Assembly: GCA_910574285.1 (NCBI GenBank)
Contig: CAJTAL010000003.1
Location: 1-64,000, forward strand
Direction of reading: 5' to 3'
From: Lachnospiraceae bacterium
Lineage (GTDB): Bacteria; Bacillota; Clostridia; Lachnospirales; Lachnospiraceae
DNA length: 64,000 bases
Position numbers and translations under genes: made by a program. The notes under the pieces are model-generated. The model had not been told where the DNA came from. It was given only the letters and a program-made list of their open reading frames with translations, and searched no databases. Shown one piece after another: positions 9,144 to 16,672 of the stretch (its first letter is position 1; each line of letters starts with the position of its first letter).

Positions 9144-9246
9144 TGCGGGAGATCAGCAGGTGAGGGTTTCCTGTATGCTATATTTATATCTGCGGGAGAT
9201 CAGCAGGTGAGGGTTTCCTGTATGCTATATTTATATCTGCGGGAGA
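9144..9246 (+). repeat. 47-bp tandem repeat, 2.2 copies
   Basis: The unit beginning tgcgggagatcagcaggtg occurs at 9144-9190 and 9191-9237 without mismatch, and a third begins at 9238-9246. It lies in the non-coding gap 8874-9274 between the broken permease and the next gene. I see no terminator with a T run in this gap; it holds this repeat and the ribosome binding site before 9275. Confidence 0.9.
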
Positions 9247-9274
9247 ATATTTTATTGAGAAAGGAGTCAGAATA

Positions 9275-10832
9275 ATGGGAGAATTTATTCTGAATGTAAT
9301 CCACAGGCCAGAGATGGTGCCGGAGTATTCGGCGACAGTCACCGGTCATGGAAAGGAAGAAGATTGTTGATGATGTATTTTCCAAATTCAATGAGATATT
9401 TGGATTCTATCCAGAGTCCACGGGATCTTATTATATGGACGCGGATCTTACCAATTATATAAAAGCGGCATATCCATCCGTGAAATGCGCGATCGCAACT
9501 TGTTGGGAGGAAGGCCCAAAGGCATATCATACCTGCAATAATTCCTGGTATACATTGTTTGACGGAGGTCCGTGGGCGCCTTGGATTCCGTCAAAACAGA
9601 ATACTCATGCACCGGCGGCAAACAAGGAAGACAGCGGAATCGTTGCAATTCCACATCTTTCCAGGGATCTGATTGCCTGTTATGACGGTAATGGTTCAAA
9701 CTTCGGGACGCATCCGCAGAATGTACTGCGGGGTATGATCTATGACACAAAGACCTGGGAATTCCCCTATCTGTATAATCTGATCGATCAGTACCGGGCG
9801 CAGGAGAAGTATAATAACGGATATGCATATAACATGATGTTCGTAGGACCGGGATGGATGAATAAGATGGGCCGGTGGGAGGCGCCTTATGAGCTGCTTC
9901 TTAAGTCCTATTCTGACGGGTGCAAGTATTATGGAGACCTGAAAAAAGAAGGAAAGCTCATTGATATGACCATGGCGGAATTTGCGGATTATTACCGCAC
10001 AAAGAAGACGTATACGGAACCGGAGTGTGCTCTGTGGCGGGATATTCTTTACGGTTCCGACAAGCAGATATTCTGGTATACAGATCCTTATATGAGAGCC
10101 GGGGTCAATATGGATCAGGGCGGAGCTATCTTCGACCTGCGTCCTTATGCCGCAAAACTTAAGTGGGAGGTCGGTATCGGGACGAAACATGTGCAGGATG
10201 CTTCTTATCCGTTCCTGATTCAGGAGAAATACCGGGCAGGCTATTTTACCCATTATGCGGGAGAGGGAACGATACGAAGCGCCAAGATCTGCCATAATGG
10301 TGAGGAAGTGGATCTGTGCCTGTGCCGTACGAAAGCGCAACTCTCCAGGGAAGGGGATACCAGGATCCTGACGCTTCATCCGGTGGAAGTCGAATTTTGT
10401 GATCTGACGGTAAAGCTTCAGACCAGGATATACTTTGAGGAAGGAACCGGTACGATCCGCATTGCACGAGAAATACTTGAGATGAGTAATCCGGATGCAG
10501 AGGTGGAGATCAATGAATACATGGTGGCATGTTATGGTACGACGGAATATCCGGAGGATATGAGCGGAATCCTGCTTCGATGCGAGGGAGAAGAGCCAGA
10601 AGAGATTATTTACGAGTATAGATGCAGGGAGAAGAGCGCGGCGGGTGCGAAGTCGGTGTCTGCCGTTATCCCGGCAATTGGAACGAAGGTGTCTATGGAG
10701 GCATCGAAGGGGGCGGAAGGATATATCCGGGAGGGATATGCATTCTCACCCATGTTCACTCTGGGATATAAGAAGAAAGTGTCGGATAAGGAGGTCTTTG
10801 AAACATGGCTCAAGCTGGAAAAGGCAGATTAA
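9275..10832 (+). pseudogene. Uncharacterised protein of a sugar-utilisation locus, N-terminus disrupted
   Basis: A good start (ATG at 9275, AAAGGAG upstream) opens a short frame, MGEFILNVIHRPEMVPEYS..., that stops after 31 codons. The rest of the protein is open in another frame from 9348 to 10832 (494 residues, beginning ERKKIVDDVFSKFNEIFGFYPESTGSY). From memory this resembles uncharacterised proteins with a NodB/deacetylase-like fold (DUF3863-type), which have about 100 more residues before this point. A deletion or frameshift near 9340-9370 is therefore likely. No signal peptide is seen. The function may concern oligosaccharide processing, judged only from its place between a sugar transporter and GH53. 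The family assignment is uncertain. Confidence 0.6.
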
Positions 10833-11023
10833 ATTACAGGTGCCCTTCTTGTTTTATGAGGGATTTGGATATCGATATGTTTTACGATAAAGAAAAGGAT
10901 GAATACTATTGCCTGCGTTGCCAATATACAGGGAAAGAGGCGGATATATTAAAGGATAACGAACAGGTGAGAACTAAATATAAGGCAATGTATCAGAGAT
11001 ATTCGGAATTTGATTTTGAATAA
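10805..11023 (+). CDS. Small zinc-ribbon protein
   Basis: A 72-residue protein with CPSC (13, 16) and CLRC (36, 39), a four-cysteine zinc ribbon. The ATG at 10805 has AAGGAGG at 10788-10794 inside the end of the preceding frame, and the gene overlaps that frame by 28 bp, so it is translated from the same message. The C-terminal tail is charged. Its function is unknown; a zinc ribbon could bind nucleic acid or a protein partner. The galactanase start follows 40 nt downstream. Confidence 0.7.
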   Translation: MAQAGKGRLNYRCPSCFMRDLDIDMFYDKEKDEYYCLRCQYTGKEADILKDNEQVRTKYKAMYQRYSEFDFE

Positions 11024-11063
11024 AAATCTAGATCTGAAGACAGGGATTAACAGAGGAATTGAT

Positions 11064-12062
11064 ATGAGGAAAATGATATATGGTGTAGATTTGGGATGGG
11101 TTACGCAGTTGGAAGCCATGGGCTATCGGTGGCAGAACGAAGTTGGGGAAGAGAAGGATATTGTTGAGATATCCAGAGGACTTGGGGTGAATGCAGTACG
11201 TCTGCGCGTGTTTGTGAATCCTCCTAAGGGGGCTTTCTGGCAGAAGACGGAAAATGAGATCTGCATGCTTGGTTATTGTGACGCGGAAAATGTGCTTAAG
11301 ATGGCGGACCGTGTAACAAAGCAGGGAATGAAGCTGATGATTGATTTTCATTACAGTAATCATTTTGCAGATCCGATGTACCAGGATCTTCCGCAGGAAT
11401 GGAGAAATGATACGGACAGAGAGCTGGAACGGAGGGTTTCGGATCATACGAGGGAGGTATTGAAGCTTCTTTTGGAGCATGGTATTCGTCCTGACTGGGT
11501 ACAGACGGGCAACGAGATTAATAACGGATTGATGTGGCCCAGGGGAAATCTCCGGGAGAAGCCAAAGCAGTTGGTGCGTTTCTTGAATGCCGGCTATGAC
11601 GCGGTTAAGGAAGTGTGTCCGGACTGCAAGGTGATCACACATCTGGCAGCAGTGTGCGATGAGTCTCTGTGCAGGCCGTTTCTGGATAATTTCTTCACGG
11701 AAAACGGAAGGACTGATATACTGGGATTCTCATATTACCCCTACTGGGAACAGTTTGAAAGTGACAAGGACAGATTGTCAGAAAAGCTGAGAGAATACGC
11801 CGGAACATACCATAAGCCAGTAATGATTGTGGAGACGGGCGGATTGGATTATGACGACGAGGGCAGTTACAAGATTGTAACAGACTGCATCGGCGCAATG
11901 AAAGAGCAGGGGGATCAAGAGGAGTCAGGAATCTTCTACTGGGAGCCGGAGGCGACGGCAGAGATTCTGCCGGACGGATACCCTCTGTGTGCGGCGAGGC
12001 TGGCAGAAGAAAAGATATTACGGTATAATAAGGCATTGCAGGCATATAGGGATAATCTATAG
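11064..12062 (+). CDS. Arabinogalactan endo-beta-1,4-galactanase, GH53
   Basis: A 332-residue glycoside hydrolase family 53 enzyme, which cleaves beta-1,4-galactan chains with retention. E151 in WVQTGNEINNG is the expected acid/base and E257 in VMIVETGG the nucleophile; GVDLGWV at the N-terminus and DFHYSN near 94-99 are also typical. There is no signal peptide, so it would act in the cytoplasm on imported galacto-oligosaccharides. The frame is open from 11010, but AGAGGA before the ATG at 11064 fixes the start. It ends the AraC-controlled sugar locus. The arrangement resembles gan loci, which pair a galactan transporter with GH53. Confidence 0.9.
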   Translation: MRKMIYGVDLGWVTQLEAMGYRWQNEVGEEKDIVEISRGLGVNAVRLRVFVNPPKGAFWQKTENEICMLGYCDAENVLKMADRVTKQGMKLMIDFHYSNHFADPMYQDLPQEWRNDTDRELERRVSDHTREVLKLLLEHGIRPDWVQTGNEINNGLMWPRGNLREKPKQLVRFLNAGYDAVKEVCPDCKVITHLAAVCDESLCRPFLDNFFTENGRTDILGFSYYPYWEQFESDKDRLSEKLREYAGTYHKPVMIVETGGLDYDDEGSYKIVTDCIGAMKEQGDQEESGIFYWEPEATAEILPDGYPLCAARLAEEKILRYNKALQAYRDNL

Positions 12063-12095
12063 AGATAACAAATGATGTATTTCGGAGGGTAGGGA

Positions 12096-12608
12096 ATGTA
12101 TAGCAGCAGGATTGTAGAACAGGTAATCAGGGCGCCGAAGCCCCTGACGGGAGTCCTCAAAGTGGTTATGATTGTTTTTGCGGTGATCTTCCTTTTATTG
12201 GGCGTTGTGATTTCAAGAGGGTTCATGCTCTCAGGCTTTCTGTTCGTAGTGCTTTACTATTTTTATAATGTCTGCAGCCGGAAGGAATATGAGTATATCC
12301 TGGAAGACAATCAGCTTGCCGTCGATGTTATACTGGGGCAAAGTCATCGCAGATCCTGTCATGTTCTTGATATGGATGGTTTAGAAGTGCTTGCGCCAAA
12401 CTGGCATGATGCGGTGGCCGGATATCGGAAAAACGGAGGCGGCGTCAAACTTCCAAAATATGATTATACTTCCTACGAGGAAAATACACCTTTTTATACG
12501 ATGATTATCACGGACGGCCATAAGAAGATCAAACTCTTATTGGAAATGAGTGATAATATGCTGCGGACGATCAAGAGAAGATATCCTGACAGAGTATATT
12601 TAGAATAA
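12096..12608 (+). CDS. Membrane protein of unknown function (DUF6106-like)
   Basis: A 170-residue protein with two adjacent hydrophobic helices (about 19-57) and a C-terminal soluble part of about 110 residues that ends RRYPDRVYLE. It resembles small membrane proteins common in Lachnospiraceae, which I recall as DUF6106; the soluble half could be a PH-like fold. GGAGGG lies 12 nt before the ATG. It is 33 nt after the galactanase gene but probably not part of that pathway. It ends at a bidirectional terminator facing the anti-sigma gene. Confidence 0.7.
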   Translation: MYSSRIVEQVIRAPKPLTGVLKVVMIVFAVIFLLLGVVISRGFMLSGFLFVVLYYFYNVCSRKEYEYILEDNQLAVDVILGQSHRRSCHVLDMDGLEVLAPNWHDAVAGYRKNGGGVKLPKYDYTSYEENTPFYTMIITDGHKKIKLLLEMSDNMLRTIKRRYPDRVYLE

Positions 12609-12655
12609 CAGTAGAAACCCACAGTACACAAAAGATCTGTGCACTGCGGGTTTCT
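12606..12655. terminator. Bidirectional terminator between convergent genes
   Basis: The stem pairs gaaaccc near 12614-12620 with gggtttc near 12648-12654, with further pairing inside and outside. It lies between convergent genes ending at 12608 (+) and 12687 (-). Its loop sequence (caaaagatctg) resembles the msrC terminator at 4260. Confidence 0.75.
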
Positions 12656-12686
12656 GTTAAGTTTCGGATCGTCAAAAAGCTTTATC

Positions 12687-13277
12687 TTAATTGAAGGAAT
12701 CCGGACTTTCATATTTGTGGGGACTTGAGCACCAGCCGTCCTGGTACTTGATTGTCATATACACGGTCTCGTCTCCGTTCGAGAGTTTCAGGTAGCATAT
12801 ATCGTCTTCGAATTTGTCTGTTATCTCGATTTTCTGATCATAATAGTATACCCAGACCGTACCGTCGTCTTTATAGTCTACTTCGGGATCGTTAAGCTGC
12901 TCCAGCAGTTCTTCTTCTGTCAGAGGGCGCTCGGTTCCGTCTGGTTCATATGCGATACCGCCTCCGCCGTATTCTTTTGTTTCGCCGTCTTCTGACGGAA
13001 TGGAGATGTTATAAGATCCGTCAGAATTATATTCAAAAGTTGCGCTTGTCTGGTCTCCTTCAATCCAAAGCTGAATCGTCCTCTGGATACCGCCGATATC
13101 CGCCGCATATGCGATACCGCTTCCGCCTGCCAGAATCAGACATGTTGATATAACTGCCGCCGCCGCTTTTAGTTTTGCTTTTTTATTCATGATTGCCATA
13201 TTCTCTACCTCCAGGGATATTTCGCCGGAGGTCTGTAATACCGAAAATGCCTGTTTATATTTTTCTCTATTCGTCAT
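12687..13277 (-). CDS. Probable anti-sigma factor, membrane bound
   Basis: A 196-residue protein starting MTNREKYKQAF, with a short cytoplasmic N-terminal part, one membrane helix (about 34-56, KAAAAVISTCLILAGGSGIAYA) and an extracytoplasmic domain of about 140 residues rich in Asp/Glu and Tyr. The ATG overlaps the last 11 bp of the sigma gene, so the two are translationally coupled. This is the usual layout of an ECF sigma factor with a DUF4179-like membrane anti-sigma. The extracytoplasmic part would sense an envelope signal that cannot be named from sequence. The frame extends further upstream, but coupling favours this start. Confidence 0.75.
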   Translation of the reverse strand: MTNREKYKQAFSVLQTSGEISLEVENMAIMNKKAKLKAAAAVISTCLILAGGSGIAYAADIGGIQRTIQLWIEGDQTSATFEYNSDGSYNISIPSEDGETKEYGGGGIAYEPDGTERPLTEEELLEQLNDPEVDYKDDGTVWVYYYDQKIEITDKFEDDICYLKLSNGDETVYMTIKYQDGWCSSPHKYESPDSFN

Positions 13278-13749
13278 CTTCCCATTCCTCCTGCAATTTT
13301 TCTTTGAGCAGCGATCGTCCGCGTGACAGCCTGACTTTGACATTGCTTTCAGATATTTTCAGAATATCGGCAATTTCACGTATGGCGTAATCTTCATAAT
13401 AGAACAGATGGATGACGATCCGGAATTTTTCCGGAAGCGCCATTACCGTTTCAAATAATTCTTCCGATTCCGGCGTCTCAAATGTCAGCGACTCCATATA
13501 ATCTTCAAGCGGTCTTTTATTTTTCCGCCAGAATGAGCGGTTTATATTCTTGGCTTTATTGATTGCCACCCGTATCAGCCATGCGCGTATATGCTGCTCG
13601 TTATCAAATTCTTTTCTTAATGAGTAGTACTGAATGAATGTCTCCTGAACAATATCTTTTGCATCTTCCGCGTTTTTACAGATATTAAAAGCAACTGCAT
13701 AGAGGTTGTTCTGGTATTTTTCAAACAGCTCTTGTACTGATTGTCTCAT
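13267..13749 (-). CDS. ECF-type RNA polymerase sigma factor
   Basis: A 160-residue group 4 sigma factor. Region 2 is about 5-70 (LFEKYQNNLYAVAFNICKN, AEDAKDIVQETFIQYY), and region 4 is about 100-150 (LPEKFRIVIHLFYYEDYAIREIADILKISESNVKVRLSRGR). The frame is open from 13800, but AAAGGAG immediately upstream places the start at 13749 (MRQSVQELFEKY). The anti-sigma gene overlaps its 3' end. A TGTAACC element at 13817-13811 suggests autoregulation. The regulon is unknown. Confidence 0.92.
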   Translation of the reverse strand: MRQSVQELFEKYQNNLYAVAFNICKNAEDAKDIVQETFIQYYSLRKEFDNEQHIRAWLIRVAINKAKNINRSFWRKNKRPLEDYMESLTFETPESEELFETVMALPEKFRIVIHLFYYEDYAIREIADILKISESNVKVRLSRGRSLLKEKLQEEWEDDE

Positions 13750-13782
13750 GAGCGCTCCTTTGTGGTTGTTTGAAAGCCTTTC

Positions 13783-13817
13783 ACTAATAGTACAACTCAA
13801 AAGATAAAAAGGTTACA
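13783..13817 (-). promoter_or_regulatory. Putative ECF-dependent promoter of the sigma gene
   Basis: On the minus strand, TGTAACC (13817-13811) is followed by a T-rich spacer and GTACTATTAGT (13793-13783). Firmicute ECF sigma factors commonly recognise a TGTAAC-type -35 element, so autoregulation is plausible. It lies 34 nt upstream of the start. Confidence 0.5.
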
Positions 13818-13881
13818 AAATATCCGGAGGTTTTTATGTACAGTACAGCATTGCATGAATTTCGAAGTAAAAGGTGTCTGG

Positions 13882-14895
13882 CTAATTCTTTATCTTGCAG
13901 ATATCTTCAATCATATCCAATTCTTCCTGTGAAAAATATGTATTCTGTGTTACGGATATATTCTCGGCAATTTGCGCAGGTTTCGACGCGCCGATCAGCA
14001 CAGAGCAGACCTCATCGTCTTTCAGTACCCAGGAAAGGGCCATCTGTGCAAGCGTCTGGCCTCTTTGTCCCGCAAGATCATTCAGGCGCCTGATCTGGTC
14101 AAGCCGTTCCTCTGTCAGATCTTGTGCGTGTAAAAACCTGTGATCTCTGGCGATTCGGCTGTCCGATGGAATACCGTGCAGATATTTATCCGTAAGCATG
14201 CCCTGGGCCAGCGGACTGAATGCAATGATTCCGATTCCGGCCTCTTTACAGTATGCTTTAACCCCGTCCTCTTCGATCGTTCGGTCAAAGATGGAGTACC
14301 TCCGCTGGTTTACAATCACCGGGCAGTGCTGCTCTCTTAAGAAATCTGCCGCCTTCTTGGTATATTCCTTATTATAATTAGATATCCCGATATAGAGGGC
14401 TTTGCCGCTTCTTACTATATCCACAAGAGCCGTCATGGTTTCTTCAAGCGGAGTATCCGGATCCATACGATGATGGTAGAAGATATCCACATAATCAAGC
14501 TTCATACGTTTCAGGCTCTGGTCGATGCTTGCCATAAGATATTTCCTGCTTCCATGATCTCCGTAAGGGCCTTTCCACATATCATATCCGGCCTTGGTCG
14601 TGATCAGAAGTTCATCCCGGTAAGGTGCAAAATCATCCTTCAAAAGTCTTCCCAGACTTTCCTCTGCGCTTCCGTATACAGGGCCGTAATTATTGGCCAG
14701 GTCAAACTGTGTGATCCCATGGTCAAATGCCGTCCGGCACATGGCTCTCATATTGTCGTAGTTATCCTTCGAACCGAAATTATGCCAGAAACCCAGGGAA
14801 ACGGCCGGGAACATAAGTCCGCTTCTCCCAACCCGATTGTATGCCATCTTGTCATAACGTTCCTGGTCTGCTACATAAATATTCCAATGTTCCAT
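13882..14895 (-). CDS. Aldo/keto reductase, YghZ/Gpr type
   Basis: A 337-residue NAD(P)H-dependent aldo/keto reductase of the Kv-beta/YghZ group. E. coli YghZ reduces L-glyceraldehyde 3-phosphate and other aldehydes. The catalytic tetrad is visible as D65, Y70, K101 and H141 or H142, within FDLANNYGP, TTKAGYDMW and DIFYHHRMD. GISNYN and QRRYSIFDR also match. It is cytoplasmic. AAAGGAGG lies directly upstream of the ATG. It stands alone between the sigma operon and the ATPase gene; its substrate here is unknown. Confidence 0.92.
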   Translation of the reverse strand: MEHWNIYVADQERYDKMAYNRVGRSGLMFPAVSLGFWHNFGSKDNYDNMRAMCRTAFDHGITQFDLANNYGPVYGSAEESLGRLLKDDFAPYRDELLITTKAGYDMWKGPYGDHGSRKYLMASIDQSLKRMKLDYVDIFYHHRMDPDTPLEETMTALVDIVRSGKALYIGISNYNKEYTKKAADFLREQHCPVIVNQRRYSIFDRTIEEDGVKAYCKEAGIGIIAFSPLAQGMLTDKYLHGIPSDSRIARDHRFLHAQDLTEERLDQIRRLNDLAGQRGQTLAQMALSWVLKDDEVCSVLIGASKPAQIAENISVTQNTYFSQEELDMIEDICKIKN

Positions 14896-14932
14896 CTCTT
14901 TTCCTCCTTTTATTAAGAACTGTATCTGGATG

Positions 14933-14967
14933 GCAGGCGTTCAATGCCATCCAGATAATAATTATTC
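14933..14967 (-). terminator. Hairpin after the AAA-ATPase gene
   Basis: A 13-bp stem without mismatch: tatctggatggca 14933-14945 with tgccatccagata 14955-14967. It lies 2 nt after the end of the ATPase gene on the minus strand. The T run is weak, so it may stabilise the mRNA rather than terminate. Confidence 0.5.
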
Positions 14968-14969
14968 TT

Positions 14970-16565
14970 TTATATCTTCTCGATCATACATGAGTGCTTT
15001 CGTTTCGTATTTTTGGCATCCTTATCATACGTGATGCCTACCAGCAAGATATCTCCGCCATATCCTGACAATGCCGCAGGATATCTTCGTTCCCTGATCT
15101 GGGTAATTGCACCTTGAGCTGCCAGATTCCATTTTAACTCAATTACCAGCGCCGGCATAGGTGATAATTTTTTTGGGAAATACACGATGTCCGCATATCC
15201 GTCCCCCGAAGGTAATTCTTCAAATTTTAGATAATAATCTTTGTAACTGAAATAAGCCAGTTTGATTACGCTGCGAAGTGCCTGCTCATTATTATAGAAC
15301 AAGGGCGCTGTTTCTTCTGCGTGAATCTTCTCAATCTGTGCTGCCACTGCATCGGCATTTCCCTGAACCGTATCAATGATCAGTTGGTCGCTTTCGCGGA
15401 CGCGCCGGATGGTCTCGTCATGTTTTATTTTACGGACAGATTTTGCGAATTCCAATCGAATCTCCTCGTTCGGAATATGAACGGTTTTTGTTTCCTTATC
15501 GTAGGCCAGATATCCCAGATGAATCAACAGGGTCAGCACATCGTTGTGATCTTGAAAAGAAACAAGATCGTTGGCGAATCCATTTGTATCTACGGGGACG
15601 GCAATCCCGCCAAGCAATTTGGCAATCGTTTTTGACATACCGTCGAAGTCTAAACTAATATATTCCATCAAACTCCTGGAAGCCGATGTTTCCGTCCAAT
15701 AGGAAGCGAATTCCTGGTTGCGCAAGGCTTCCATGACAGCATTCGGATTATAAATCGATGTTTTGCCCAATGTGTATCCGTCATACCACTGCTTCATCAT
15801 GGAGAAATCGCAGTCTTGTCTGGTACAAAGTTCTTTTACTTCCTCTTCTGTAAAACCGGTATAATTTGCAAACTTTCTTGGATTTACCATCGTAAATTCT
15901 TTAAAATCAGAAATCGCCGACTGAGAACCATCTTTTTTAACAGGCAGAATTCCTGTTATATAGACAGCCGCAAAGATCTTGTCAGTGGCGCCGCTGTTCT
16001 TGAAAAGGGCCCGCAGAAATTCCAGATAATCATGTTGTAGCTCAGGGTTATCCTTTCCTTCACGAATGGGAGCATCCCATTCGTCAATGATCATAATGAA
16101 TTTTGTACCTGACATCTCAACTGTATTGGCGAGGGTCGGAACAAAGCCTTCAGAAACCTTCGTCCTGGGATAGCTTTCTTTCAGTTCACAGATGATATTT
16201 CTTTTGATATAAGGAATCAGATCTTCCAATGACGTCTCTCCGATAACTGCAGTCATGTCCAGATAGATCACATCATACTGATTCAAATACTTATGATAGG
16301 AGGCGGCATAGTTCTGATCCGCGGCAATTTCCAGATCATCAAATAATGCGGAGGAATCGCAGCTTCTGTCATAATAGGCACACAGCATTTTGGCTGCAAA
16401 AGACTTCCCAAAACGGCGGGGGCGGCTGATGCAGATCAGTTTTTCCGTGGTATCGATCGTTTGGTTGATCAGATATATCATGCCGGTCTTATCTACATAG
16501 GTACTGTTTCGTATCGCTGTAAAACCGCTGTTTCCGGGATTCAGGTAATTTCCCAAAGCTTTCAC
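14970..16565 (-). CDS. AAA-ATPase-like protein with PD-(D/E)XK nuclease-like C-terminus
   Basis: A 531-residue protein of the AAA-ATPase_like/PDDEXK_9 (DUF1703) type, frequent and multicopy in gut Clostridia and Bacteroidetes. The N-terminal part has a Walker A-like SRPRRFGKS (47-55) and a Walker B-like FIMIIDEWDAPI (about 155-166). The C-terminal part has D459 in GYADIVY and E476-L477-K478 in VIELKWN, the spacing of a PD-(D/E)XK nuclease. The role is not established; a mobile or defence-linked function has been suggested for the family. AGGAGGTG lies just upstream of the ATG. It is alone on its transcript. Confidence 0.88.
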   Translation of the reverse strand: MKALGNYLNPGNSGFTAIRNSTYVDKTGMIYLINQTIDTTEKLICISRPRRFGKSFAAKMLCAYYDRSCDSSALFDDLEIAADQNYAASYHKYLNQYDVIYLDMTAVIGETSLEDLIPYIKRNIICELKESYPRTKVSEGFVPTLANTVEMSGTKFIMIIDEWDAPIREGKDNPELQHDYLEFLRALFKNSGATDKIFAAVYITGILPVKKDGSQSAISDFKEFTMVNPRKFANYTGFTEEEVKELCTRQDCDFSMMKQWYDGYTLGKTSIYNPNAVMEALRNQEFASYWTETSASRSLMEYISLDFDGMSKTIAKLLGGIAVPVDTNGFANDLVSFQDHNDVLTLLIHLGYLAYDKETKTVHIPNEEIRLEFAKSVRKIKHDETIRRVRESDQLIIDTVQGNADAVAAQIEKIHAEETAPLFYNNEQALRSVIKLAYFSYKDYYLKFEELPSGDGYADIVYFPKKLSPMPALVIELKWNLAAQGAITQIRERRYPAALSGYGGDILLVGITYDKDAKNTKRKHSCMIEKI

Positions 16566-16621
16566 CTCCTGATGATATTAATGGCAAGTTAAGAGTAACA
16601 CACATTTGCGGTAATAACAAG

Positions 16622-16656
16622 ATACAAGCGAAGAACCTTATATTCTCCGCTTGTAT
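16622..16656 (-). terminator. Hairpin after the transglutaminase-like gene
   Basis: A 9-bp perfect stem, atacaagcg 16622-16630 with cgcttgtat 16648-16656, located 17 nt after the end of the minus-strand gene and followed on that strand by a T-rich stretch. Confidence 0.55.
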
Positions 16657-16672
16657 TCAGCCAATTTAACAT

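Noticed and set aside
9144-9246. Possible CRISPR array
   Set aside because: The units are contiguous tandem copies without spacers and only about two copies exist; no cas genes are present.
9036-9275. 79-codon frame across the 47-bp tandem repeat
   Set aside because: Its length is an effect of the repeat; it has no ribosome site and no protein-like pattern.
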